From: SZUA-442 sp963759175 | Lineage (GTDB): Bacteria > Actinomycetota > Acidimicrobiia > Spongiisociales > UBA5794 | Assembly: GCA_963759175.1 (NCBI GenBank) | Contig: CAVWXP010000010.1 | Coordinates: forward strand, 248,001 to 312,000 | DNA: 64,000 bases | Direction: 5' to 3' | Part shown: positions 42,926 through 50,690 of the stretch, piece after piece | Position numbering within the stretch: the first letter of the stretch is position 1 | How the letters are laid out: every line of letters starts with the position of its first letter | Notes under the pieces: model-generated | What the model saw: the letters and a program-made list of their open reading frames with translations, nothing else | Database searches by the model: none | What the model was told of the DNA's origin: nothing | Program-made: the position numbers and the translations under genes

Positions 42926-44092
42926 ATGCCGTACTACCGCACCGTCGGTGACATCCCGCCGAAACGCCACACCCAGTTCCGTCAACCCGACGGCTCGCTG
43001 TACGCCGAGGAGCTGATGGGCGAGGAGGGCTTCTCGTTCGACTCCGCCCTGCTCTACCACCGATTTCCCCCGACGGCGTTGGCCTCGATCGAGGCCGTGG
43101 AGGCCGAGGAACAGGAGACCACGCCGAACCATCCCCTGCGTCCCCGCCACTTCCGTACCCATCAGCTCAAGGCCGGTGGCGACGCGGTGACGGCCAGATC
43201 GGTCCTCCTCGGCAACGAGGACTGCACGATCTCGTACTTCGTGGGCTCCGACAGTTCGGGGCTCTACAAGAACGCGACGGGCGACGAGATGGTGTTCATC
43301 GAGCAGGGCTCGGGCATCCTCGAGACGACGTTCGGTGCGCTGCGGTTCGTAGCGGGGGACTACCTCATCATCCCCGCATCCACCATCCATCGCTACGAAC
43401 TCGATCCATCGGACGAGCCGACTCGGGCGCTCGTGCTCGAGACGAGGGGGCACATCGGACCGCCACGCCGCTACCTGTCGCGCAACGGCCAACTGCTCGA
43501 ACACGCTCCGTACTGCGAACGGGACATCCACGCCCCCGCCGCTCCCCTGCTTCGCGAAGGCACCAACGTCGACGTGCTCGTCAAGCATCGTGGCGGCATG
43601 ACGAGGTTCGTCTACGAGCACCACCCCTTCGACGTCGTCGGGTGGGACGGGTGCATGTACCCCCACAAGCTGTCGATCCACGACTTCGAGCCCATCACCG
43701 GCCGCATACACCAACCCCCTCCGGTCCACCAGACGTTCGAGGCCCCAGGCGTGGTCGTGTGCTCGTTCGTTCCTCGTCTGTTCGACTATCACCCCGATGC
43801 GATCCCCGCGCCGTACAACCACGCCAACGTCGACTCGGACGAGGTCCTCTTCTACGTCGACGGCGATTTCATGTCGCGCAAGGGAGCGGGTATCGAGCGG
43901 GGCAGCGTGTCGTTGCATCCAGGAGGACATACGCATGGTCCCCAGCCCGGTTCGGTCGAGGCCTCGATCGGCAAGCAGGGCACCGAGGAGCTGGCCGTGA
44001 TGATCGACACCTTCCGTCCCCTCGACCTCGGACCGGGTGCACGGGACTCCGAGGACGACGGGTACGCCTGGACATGGCTCGAGGGTCGATGA
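42926..44092 (+). CDS. hmgA: Homogentisate 1,2-dioxygenase
   Basis: 388 residues, somewhat shorter than the human enzyme. The iron ligands appear as His299 and Glu306 in YNHANVDSDEVLFYVDG and a His in HPGGHTHGPQPG (about 331-337). The N-terminal part has the family start MPYYRTVGDIPPKRHTQFR. It opens the homogentisate ring to 4-maleylacetoacetate. The ATG has a GAGAGGAG site, and a TAGCAT -10 element lies about 20 bases upstream. It overlaps the next gene by four bases. Confidence 0.95.
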   Translation: MPYYRTVGDIPPKRHTQFRQPDGSLYAEELMGEEGFSFDSALLYHRFPPTALASIEAVEAEEQETTPNHPLRPRHFRTHQLKAGGDAVTARSVLLGNEDCTISYFVGSDSSGLYKNATGDEMVFIEQGSGILETTFGALRFVAGDYLIIPASTIHRYELDPSDEPTRALVLETRGHIGPPRRYLSRNGQLLEHAPYCERDIHAPAAPLLREGTNVDVLVKHRGGMTRFVYEHHPFDVVGWDGCMYPHKLSIHDFEPITGRIHQPPPVHQTFEAPGVVVCSFVPRLFDYHPDAIPAPYNHANVDSDEVLFYVDGDFMSRKGAGIERGSVSLHPGGHTHGPQPGSVEASIGKQGTEELAVMIDTFRPLDLGPGARDSEDDGYAWTWLEGR

Positions 44093-45003
44093 GACTCGCT
44101 CTCGACGCCCGCACGGCCGCCTTCGGAGGCTTGATCGACTACGCAGGCACCTTCCCGCCTGCCTCGCTGCCAATGGACGAAGCCGTGGAGGAGTTTCGGC
44201 GCATCCGCACGTCACCGAACCGCTGGGTGATGGGACGATTCCTGAGTCGTGCGTCGGAGCTCGAACGGCTCGCCGCCGTGGCGACCGGGTCGATGCGCCG
44301 CGGCGAACCGCCATGGAGCATCGGCGTGATCTTCGACATCACGCATGGCGCCGCTGCGGCACTTGGCCAGGAGTTCCAGCGCGAGATGGCGCCCGTCATG
44401 TCCGTGTCGAGCGCCGAGGCACGGGCCACGCCCGAAGCACCGCCCGGTGCCCTGATCGATGCCATGGCCACGATCGATCCCGACATCGCCACCTTCATCG
44501 AGGTCGATACGGCCACCGACCTCACGGACCAGATCCGCGACATCAGCTCCGCGCTACGTGAGCGGGGCCGTCCGGGAGGCGCCAAGCTGCGCTGCGGCGG
44601 CACGACCCCCGAGGCATTCCCGACGGTGGGCGACGTGTCCACCTTCCTCTGGGAGGCATCGGGATCGTCGATACCGTTCAAGGCCACTGCGGGACTCCAT
44701 CATCCGATCCGCCACCGCGACGAGAAGCTGGGGGTCTGGAGGCACGGGTTCGTCAACATCCTCCTCGCGTCGGTTGCCTGCGACGCTGGCGAGTCGAAGT
44801 CGACCGTCGAACAGATCGTGGCCGAGACCGACCCCGATGCGTTTGCGATCGGCACGATGGCGGCATCATGGCGAGACGTGTCGCTTCCGGGGGCGGCGAT
44901 CGCCCGCTCACGACGTTCGGGCTTCACGGCGTTCGGATCGTGCGACGTCGAGGAACCGCTCAACGACCTCATCAACCACGCATTCCTAGGAGACGGAGCA
45001 TGA
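44089..45003 (+). CDS. Uncharacterised protein coupled to hmgA and fahA; candidate isomerase
   Basis: 304 residues, ATGA-coupled to hmgA upstream and to fahA downstream. There is no membrane segment or signal. Distinct stretches are DARTAAFGGLIDYAGTFPPA, VDTATDLTDQIRD, AKLRCGGTTPEAFPT, PFKATAGLHHPIRH and VWRHGFVNILLASVAC. The alternating beta strands and helices with Arg, Lys and paired His suggest a TIM-barrel-like fold, but I know of no assigned family function. The homogentisate pathway needs a maleylacetoacetate isomerase at this step and none of the usual zeta-GST type is encoded here, so this is the obvious candidate; that is inference from position only. Confidence 0.7.
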   Translation: MRLALDARTAAFGGLIDYAGTFPPASLPMDEAVEEFRRIRTSPNRWVMGRFLSRASELERLAAVATGSMRRGEPPWSIGVIFDITHGAAAALGQEFQREMAPVMSVSSAEARATPEAPPGALIDAMATIDPDIATFIEVDTATDLTDQIRDISSALRERGRPGGAKLRCGGTTPEAFPTVGDVSTFLWEASGSSIPFKATAGLHHPIRHRDEKLGVWRHGFVNILLASVACDAGESKSTVEQIVAETDPDAFAIGTMAASWRDVSLPGAAIARSRRSGFTAFGSCDVEEPLNDLINHAFLGDGA

Positions 45004-46250
45004 TCGTCGAGCCACACATCGAGACCTGGATGGACCTGCCAGAGGCCACGGTGTTCCCCATCCAGAACCTGCCCTACGGCGTGTTCTCCGATCCCGCCGG
45101 TACCCGATGTGGCGTAGCGATCGGCGACGCCATCCTCGACCTCGCCCGCGCCGAGTCGGCTGGCCTGTTCGCCAACACCGGCCTCGAACGCGACACGTTC
45201 CGGACTGCGACCCTGAACGCCTTCCTGGGACACAACCGTGGCGTGTGGTCGAGCGTGCGTTCACGCATCGTGGAAGTACTCAACAAGGCCGACCGCGAGG
45301 GTGAACGGTTCTGTCGAACCCATGATCTCATCGTCAGCGGCCCGGTCACGATGCGCCTGCCGGTCGAGGTCGGCGATTTCGTGGACTTCTACTCGTCGGA
45401 ACACCACGCTACGAACGTCGGGCGTATGTTCCGACCCGACGGCGCACCGCTCCTCGACAACTGGAAGCACCTGCCCGTCGGGTACCACGGACGGGCAGGC
45501 ACCGTCGTGGGATCGGGCACCGACATCCAACGGCCGCACGGCCAACGCACGGGACCCAACGGCCCCGAGTTCGGCCCGACGCGCAAACTCGACTACGAAC
45601 TCGAGGTGGGCTTCGTGACCGGACGGGGGCCTGAGCTCGGTGGGACGATCCACGTCGACGAGGCCGAACACCACATCTTCGGTGTCGTCCTCGTCAACGA
45701 CTGGTCGGCCCGCGACATCCAGGCATGGGAATACGCCCCTCTCGGGCCCTTCCTCGGGAAGAGCTTCGCCACGACGGTCTCGCCGTGGGTCGTGCCCCTC
45801 GACGCTCTTGCGCCGTTCCGTGGTCCCGCCCCCGTCCAGGTCCCCGAGCCACTTCCCTACCTGAGGGAAGGTCACCGCAGCGGGATCGACATCGACCTGC
45901 GGGTCGAGGTACACCCCCGTGGGGCGACCTCGCCCACCACCACCGCCCACGTGTCATTCCTCGAGATGTACTGGACGATGGCCCAGCAACTCGCCCACGC
46001 CACCGTCAACGGGGCAACGGTGCGGCCGGGTGACCTGTTCGGTTCGGGAACCGTGTCGGGACCGTCGAAGGAGTCCGTCGGATCCCTCCTCGAAGCGTCG
46101 TGGAACGGCACCGATCCCGTGGCGATGGTCGGCGGCCAGAAGCGCACGTTCCTCGAGGACGGCGACACCGTCCGGATGACGGGCCAGTGCACGTCGGCCG
46201 AGGGTGTGCGCATCGGGTTCGGCGAGTGCCTCGGCACGATCGTCGCCTGA
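45000..46250 (+). CDS. fahA: Fumarylacetoacetase
   Basis: 416 residues, the length of full-size FAH. The N-terminal SH3-like domain begins FPIQNLPYGVFSD, and the catalytic domain has VDFYSSEHHATNVGRMFRP, LPVGYHGRAGTVV, KLDYELEVGFVTG and VLVNDWSARDIQAWEYAPLGPFLGKSF, the family metal and active-site stretches. It hydrolyses fumarylacetoacetate to fumarate and acetoacetate, the last step of tyrosine breakdown. ATG 45000 overlaps the stop of the unknown gene. The acetoacetate could feed an acyl-CoA synthetase such as the one at 56493-58295, but that is speculative. Confidence 0.95.
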   Translation: MIVEPHIETWMDLPEATVFPIQNLPYGVFSDPAGTRCGVAIGDAILDLARAESAGLFANTGLERDTFRTATLNAFLGHNRGVWSSVRSRIVEVLNKADREGERFCRTHDLIVSGPVTMRLPVEVGDFVDFYSSEHHATNVGRMFRPDGAPLLDNWKHLPVGYHGRAGTVVGSGTDIQRPHGQRTGPNGPEFGPTRKLDYELEVGFVTGRGPELGGTIHVDEAEHHIFGVVLVNDWSARDIQAWEYAPLGPFLGKSFATTVSPWVVPLDALAPFRGPAPVQVPEPLPYLREGHRSGIDIDLRVEVHPRGATSPTTTAHVSFLEMYWTMAQQLAHATVNGATVRPGDLFGSGTVSGPSKESVGSLLEASWNGTDPVAMVGGQKRTFLEDGDTVRMTGQCTSAEGVRIGFGECLGTIVA

Positions 46251-46285
46251 CCCGTGACAGCGCCCACGACGCCCGATTTCGCGCC

Positions 46286-47404
46286 GTGAGGCCCCTGACG
46301 ATCACGGGTGGCGTCGATGCCAGTGGCCGATCGACCACGATCACGATCACGAACGGAACGATCGGCGGTCACGATGACGGCGGGCAGACCCTCGACGCCG
46401 CCGGGCTCACGGTGGTCCCGGGTTTCGTCGACATTCAGATCAACGGAGCGTTCTCCCACGATTTCACGGCCGATCCGACCTCGATCTGGGCGGTGGGCGA
46501 ACGGCTGCCCGAGACCGGGGTGACGGCGTTCTGCCCCACCATCATCACGGCGCCGGAGGGTGCGATCGCTGCGGCCCAGGACGCCATGCGGACCCGCCCG
46601 GAAGGCTACGTCGGAGCCGAGCCGCTCGGCCTCCACATCGAAGGACCGCACCTCGCAGCGGCGCGGAGGGGAACCCACCCAGCGTCCGATCTCCGACCTC
46701 CCTCCGAGGCCACGTTCACCCTCGACGATGTCGCCATCGTCACGCTCGCCCCCGAGTTGCCTGGCGCGCTCCCCCTCGTTCGGTCACTGGCCGCGCACGG
46801 TGTCGTCGTGTCGATCGGCCACTCCGATGCGACGGCTGCCGAAGCGAGGGCGGCGCTCGACGCCGGTGCGACACTCGGCACACACCTGTTGAACGCCATG
46901 CCACCGATCTCGGCCCGCGAACCCGGCATCGCAGGTGTGGTCCTCGCTGATCCACGGTGCCGCTTCTCGATGATCGTCGATGGACACCACCACGACCGCG
47001 ATGTCATCCGAATGGCCTGGAACGCCGCCGATGAGCGGTTCGTGGTCATCACCGATGCGATCGCTGCGGCCGGGATGTCCGATGGGGAGTACCGCATCGG
47101 ATCGGTCGATGTCACGGTCGACGCGGGTGCAGCGCGGAACGCGGACGGCCGTCTTGCCGGTGCCACCGCAACCATGGAGACATCCCTCGCCAACCTGATC
47201 GAGATCACCGGGGCGACCCTCGCCTCGGCCCTGCGGTCCGTCACGTCGACGCCGGCGGCAGTGCTCGGGCGCACGGACATCGGCGGCCTCGACCACGGCA
47301 TGCGCGGCGATGTCACCCTCCTCGCCGACGGGTCCGTCGCAGCGACCATCGTCGGCGGCGCCGTCGCGCATCTACGCGATCCCGGACGCCTCACACCACG
47401 CTGA
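46286..47404 (+). CDS. nagA: N-acetylglucosamine-6-phosphate deacetylase
   Basis: 372 residues from GTG 46286, the first start that leaves the amidohydrolase N-terminal sheet intact (PLTITGGVDASGRS). VVPGFVDIQINGAFSHDFT, GLHIEGPHLAA (metal Glu), VVSIGHSDATAAEA (His), GTHLLNAMPP (His) and FVVITDAIAAAGM (catalytic Asp) follow in the NagA order. It converts GlcNAc-6-phosphate to glucosamine-6-phosphate in amino-sugar recycling. It starts 35 bases after fahA and need not belong to that pathway; nagB is not nearby. Confidence 0.9.
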   Translation: MRPLTITGGVDASGRSTTITITNGTIGGHDDGGQTLDAAGLTVVPGFVDIQINGAFSHDFTADPTSIWAVGERLPETGVTAFCPTIITAPEGAIAAAQDAMRTRPEGYVGAEPLGLHIEGPHLAAARRGTHPASDLRPPSEATFTLDDVAIVTLAPELPGALPLVRSLAAHGVVVSIGHSDATAAEARAALDAGATLGTHLLNAMPPISAREPGIAGVVLADPRCRFSMIVDGHHHDRDVIRMAWNAADERFVVITDAIAAAGMSDGEYRIGSVDVTVDAGAARNADGRLAGATATMETSLANLIEITGATLASALRSVTSTPAAVLGRTDIGGLDHGMRGDVTLLADGSVAATIVGGAVAHLRDPGRLTPR

Positions 47405-47470
47405 CACACATCTCCGGCCGCTGGCAGGAGAACACCGTCGGCCAAGTCGTGTCTCACAGAGGCGACCCAC

Positions 47471-47476
47471 TACGCT
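47471..47476 (+). promoter_or_regulatory. -10 element TACGCT, leaderless start of the MoaD-fusion gene
   Basis: TACGCT ends seven bases before ATG 47484 and there is no ribosome site, so the mRNA probably starts at the ATG. Confidence 0.55.
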
Positions 47477-47483
47477 TGCCCCC

Positions 47484-48476
47484 ATGGCGACACTGCGTCT
47501 CTTCGCTCAGCTCAAGGATTCGGCGGGAACCGGAAGCATCGAGCTCGATGCCCCCACCGTTGGAGACCTCCTCGCCGTGGCTTCCACCGAGTTCGGAGAG
47601 GCGTTCGCCGCTGGCATCACGACCTCCGGCATCTGGGTGAACGGCGAGCCCGCCGACCCGACGACACCGATCTCGCCGACCGACGAGGTCGCCGTGATCC
47701 CACCGGTGAGCGGCGGTACGACGGCTGCGAACGCCGCCGTCGACCTCGCCCCGAACCTGTTGTCCGTCGCCCTCGTCGTCGCTCTCCTCGCCGTCGCGTG
47801 GGCAGCACCCGAGTGGTTCGTGATCGTTGCCGTCGGATCGGTCCTCGCCTGGGTCTGGGATGTGTCCGAGACCGCACGCGTCACCCGTGACGCCTTCATC
47901 GTGTATCCCCCACTCGTGGCCGCCACCGCTGCAGGGGCCGCCAGCTACGCGTGGGGTTTCGAGGGCTTCGCCGGAGGTCTCGCCCTCGGTGTCGTGGTCG
48001 CCGTCACGTGGCCGGTGTTCGATCAGCACCACCGCGATTTCCGCACCACCTCCGCCACCACGCTCGTGGCCGTCATCGCCGCCGCGACGACCGGCGGACT
48101 CGTGCTGATCCGCCTCATCGGATCGTACGCCGTGTTGGCGTTCGTGCTCATCACGGTCTTCGCACTCGTCGGTGCCTGGCTCGCCGGGGCCTACGGCGCA
48201 GCCATCCAGTCGGTGGACGCCAACGTCGGTGCCCTCCTCGGTGCCCTCATCGCCGGGCTTCTCGCCGGTCTGGTGGTCTCCGAGCTCGACATGGCCGCCG
48301 CCCTGCTCGGCGCCGTCGCTGCCGCTGCCGGTGTGATAGCGGGCAGGGCCCTGGGGTCCATGCTGCGCACCGGAACCGTCACCCACACCGAGAACGCACC
48401 CGGATCCCTCGCGATGTTCGACGGGGCGATCATCGCCGCGCCGCTCTTCTGGCTCGCAATCTGGGTCTTCGGCTGA
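47484..48476 (+). CDS. MoaD/ThiS-like ubiquitin-fold domain fused to a polytopic membrane protein
   Basis: 330 residues. Residues 1-77 look like MoaD: MATLRLFAQLKDSAGTGSIEL, VGDLLAVASTEFGEAFAAGI, IWVNGEPADPTTPISPTDEVAVIPPVSGG. In free MoaD the chain ends at that Gly-Gly, which is activated to a thiocarboxylate; here the chain continues (TTAANAAVDL) into eight or nine membrane helices to the C-terminus. The membrane part recalls phosphatidate-cytidylyltransferase-like folds in hydrophobicity only; I see no catalytic signature. Cleavage after the Gly-Gly, or a structural use of the fold, are both possible. Confidence 0.72.
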   Translation: MATLRLFAQLKDSAGTGSIELDAPTVGDLLAVASTEFGEAFAAGITTSGIWVNGEPADPTTPISPTDEVAVIPPVSGGTTAANAAVDLAPNLLSVALVVALLAVAWAAPEWFVIVAVGSVLAWVWDVSETARVTRDAFIVYPPLVAATAAGAASYAWGFEGFAGGLALGVVVAVTWPVFDQHHRDFRTTSATTLVAVIAAATTGGLVLIRLIGSYAVLAFVLITVFALVGAWLAGAYGAAIQSVDANVGALLGALIAGLLAGLVVSELDMAAALLGAVAAAAGVIAGRALGSMLRTGTVTHTENAPGSLAMFDGAIIAAPLFWLAIWVFG

Positions 48477-48557
48477 CCCAGCCTGTTCACGCCAGACCAC
48501 CGACAGACACCCGGCCTGGACACGCCCGACAATCCCCCTGGCTCACTCCGTTCGCCC

Positions 48558-48577
48558 GTCCCCCTTCAAAGGGGGAC
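48558..48577. terminator. Hairpin with GTCCCCC / GGGGGAC arms
   Basis: A perfect 7-bp stem with loop TTCAAA lies between the convergent ends of the MoaD-fusion gene and the small minus-strand ORFs, a likely bidirectional terminator without a T-run. Confidence 0.55.
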
Positions 48578-48588
48578 CGACTTAGCGG

Positions 48589-48756
48589 TCAGGACTCGGG
48601 GTCGTCGTCGTCGCTGTCCGAGGTGAGACGGTCGGCGCCTGCGCCGAGTGCGGCTCCGATGGCTACGCCTACGGCGATCCACACCGGGCTTCCGGTCGCG
48701 GCGAACAGGGCAGCACCAACGCCTGCGCCGATCGCGACGCCTGCACCGGCGCTCAT
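48589..48756 (-). CDS. 55-residue glycine-zipper-like membrane peptide
   Basis: The frame from ATG 48756 encodes MSAGAGVAIGAGVGAALFAA, then GSPVWIAVGVAIGAALGAGA and an acidic end (SDSDDDDPES). Two Gly/Ala-rich helices with GxxxG spacing suggest a small membrane protein of the glycine-zipper kind. Its ATG overlaps the stop of the 26-residue ORF upstream (ATGA), the coupling used throughout this genome, which supports both being real. Confidence 0.6.
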   Translation of the reverse strand: MSAGAGVAIGAGVGAALFAATGSPVWIAVGVAIGAALGAGADRLTSDSDDDDPES

Positions 48757-48833
48757 GGTGCCACTCGCAGGACGGCAGTGACCATCGACTGCTCCGTGCT
48801 CGGTCCAGTGGGATTCGTGAACGTGACCGACAT
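48753..48833 (-). CDS. 26-residue peptide upstream of the glycine-zipper gene
   Basis: The frame from ATG 48833 has a strong GGAGGG ribosome site five bases upstream and encodes MSVTFTNPTGPSTEQSMVTA followed by VLRVAP. It ends in an ATGA overlap with the 55-residue ORF. It could be a leader peptide that couples translation or a tiny protein of its own; no family is known. Confidence 0.4.
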   Translation of the reverse strand: MSVTFTNPTGPSTEQSMVTAVLRVAP

Positions 48834-48985
48834 GCGACCCTCCAGGTGTCTCTGATGTCTTACACCGTAAGGTATCATGATTCGAATACTGCCGACATCG
48901 CGGCCACCAAGCGGCGATTCCGAAGACGATGCGGTTGCCAAACGGGCAACGAGTTCCGGAAACGCGCGCCTAACCTGAGGAATTC
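48834..48985. promoter_or_regulatory. Divergent regulatory region with palindrome CTTAC-ACC-GTAAG
   Basis: This stretch is AT-richer than its surroundings. A 13-bp inverted repeat lies at 48859-48871, next to ATGATACC/GGTATCAT, which could hold -10 elements for the small ORFs. On the plus side TAACCT (48971-48976) precedes ATG 48986 by nine bases, so the peptidase mRNA has almost no leader, although GAGGA is present. Confidence 0.45.
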
Positions 48986-50131
48986 ATGTTCCGACCATTT
49001 GCTCGGCGCTGGGTAACCCTTCTCATGACGATCGCCCTGATGGCACTCGTGCCGATCGGCGCGTCCGCACAGACCCAGGCCGATGTGGAACGTGCCGAAC
49101 GTGACAAGCGAGTCGCAGAGGCCCGCCAATCGCAGGCGTACCAGGACTATGTCGACGTGAGCAACCGACTCGACGACGCCGTGGAACGATACGAGATCAT
49201 CCACGCCGAGCACGAGGATCTCCTGTGGCGGATATCGCGGATGGAAGCCGCCGTGGAACGGTACGAGACCGAGGCAGCGGAGCTCGAGGAGAGCGCCAGG
49301 AACATCGTCCTCGATGCGTACATGTCGGGACAGAAGAACCTGATCGGAACGGCATTCAACGCCACCAACATCCAGGACCTGGTGACGTCACGTGCCCTGA
49401 TCGATCGAGCAGCCGAACGGGAACTCGCCTCGATCGACAACCTCGACGCAGTGTCACGCCAGGCAGACCGTTCGTCGGCAGAACTCGACATCCGAAGGGC
49501 CGATGTCGCGTCGAACCAGGACGCAGCGGCTCTCGTGGTCGAGGAGATCGCTGAGCTCCAGTCACGCCAGCGCCAAATCCTCGCCTCGGCTGATGACGCG
49601 CTCACGGACGCCATCAGCGCGCTCAACCGGGAGATCAGAGAGAAGAAGATCGAGGACGACCGGCGCAAGCGGCAGGCGGCGGCCCAGTCCGCATCCCGCC
49701 CGGGAGCGGCCGGAGGTGCCCCCGCAGCTGCCACCCCAGGGTTCATGTGTCCGGTCCAGGGCGGCGCCGCGTTCATCGATTCGTGGGGGTTCCCCCGATC
49801 GGGCGGCCGATCCCACAAAGGCGTCGACATGTTCAACGCACGCAACACACCGCTCATCGCCGTCGTGGATGGTCGCATCAAGCTGAGCTCGAACAGCCTC
49901 GGCGGCCTGTCGACCCACCTGTATGCCGACAACGGCGTGGTGTACTACTACACCCACCTCGAGGCTCATCCCAGCGGCCTCTCGTCGGGCCAGAGGGTGG
50001 CCAAGGGCACCGTCGTCGGCTTCCTCGGGAACTCGGGGAACGCCCGGTACACCTCGCCCCACCTCCATTTCGAGATCCGCCCCAATGGCAAAGCCGTGAA
50101 CCCGTACCCCACGGTGCGCTCTGCTTGCTAA
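48986..50131 (+). CDS. Secreted M23-family peptidoglycan endopeptidase with coiled coil
   Basis: 381 residues. A signal peptide (about 1-29, ending IGASAQ) is followed by a long coiled coil (30-225; ERAERDKRVAEARQSQ, VERYETEAAELEESAR), as in NlpD/EnvC/RipA-type cell-separation proteins. A Pro/Ala linker leads to a LytM domain. The zinc motif residues are seen in GRSHKGVDMFN (His and Asp of HxxxD) and HLHFEIRP (HxH). The intact zinc site suggests a real hydrolase rather than an activator. It probably acts in septal or side-wall remodelling. Confidence 0.9.
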   Translation: MFRPFARRWVTLLMTIALMALVPIGASAQTQADVERAERDKRVAEARQSQAYQDYVDVSNRLDDAVERYEIIHAEHEDLLWRISRMEAAVERYETEAAELEESARNIVLDAYMSGQKNLIGTAFNATNIQDLVTSRALIDRAAERELASIDNLDAVSRQADRSSAELDIRRADVASNQDAAALVVEEIAELQSRQRQILASADDALTDAISALNREIREKKIEDDRRKRQAAAQSASRPGAAGGAPAAATPGFMCPVQGGAAFIDSWGFPRSGGRSHKGVDMFNARNTPLIAVVDGRIKLSSNSLGGLSTHLYADNGVVYYYTHLEAHPSGLSSGQRVAKGTVVGFLGNSGNARYTSPHLHFEIRPNGKAVNPYPTVRSAC

Positions 50132-50144
50132 GTTGTCAGCAGCC

Positions 50145-50687
50145 ATGCCAGAGCAACGCCGACGCATCGATCAGGTCCTCGACCCCGCGTTCACCGCGGA
50201 TCTCACGACGGTTCCCGTCCGTGAACTCCGCGATCGACGCCATCTCCTCGACGTGCTCGACACCGAACTGTCGTACTACCGCAGGATCCTCCATGGCCGC
50301 ATGGACCTGCTCGACTTCGAACTCGCTCGCAGGGCTGGGACCGAGAAGCGATCGCTCATCGAGGCACTGCCCGAGATCCTCGCCGACCCACCGTCGGGTC
50401 GCCTGTCGAACCCCCTCGACCCCGAGCTGTCGCTCGAGACCCCCGAACTCGCGGGCCAGGGCCGACGCGAGGTCGACAAGGCGCTCGGGGACGATTTCCT
50501 GACCAGGTTGCCCATGCTCGACGACGAGGACCTCGCGGCGATCAGGGACTCCCTCTCGTCGACGGAAGGCGCCATCTCCGAACAGCGCCGAGCCGTCCAC
50601 GACGCCCACGACCTCATCACCGGCGAACTGACGAAGCGATATCGCGACGGTCTCGCAGACGCCGACGAGTTGCTCTCGACGAACTGA
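50145..50687 (+). CDS. RsiG-like c-di-GMP-binding anti-sigma factor
   Basis: 180 residues, helical, with no membrane segment. In Streptomyces RsiG, two copies of E(X)3S(X)2R(X)3Q(X)3D bind a c-di-GMP dimer and arm RsiG to hold sigma WhiG. Here both copies exist in slightly changed form: D39-S43-R46-H50-D54 (DTELSYYRRILHGRMD) and E141-S145-R148-H152-D156 (EGAISEQRRAVHDAHD), with exact spacing. His replaces Gln in both. The segment between them is acidic and loop-like (SLETPELAGQGRREVD). It lies 13 bases after the peptidase gene. The target sigma factor is not in the window. Confidence 0.78.
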   Translation: MPEQRRRIDQVLDPAFTADLTTVPVRELRDRRHLLDVLDTELSYYRRILHGRMDLLDFELARRAGTEKRSLIEALPEILADPPSGRLSNPLDPELSLETPELAGQGRREVDKALGDDFLTRLPMLDDEDLAAIRDSLSSTEGAISEQRRAVHDAHDLITGELTKRYRDGLADADELLSTN

Positions 50688-50690
50688 CCG

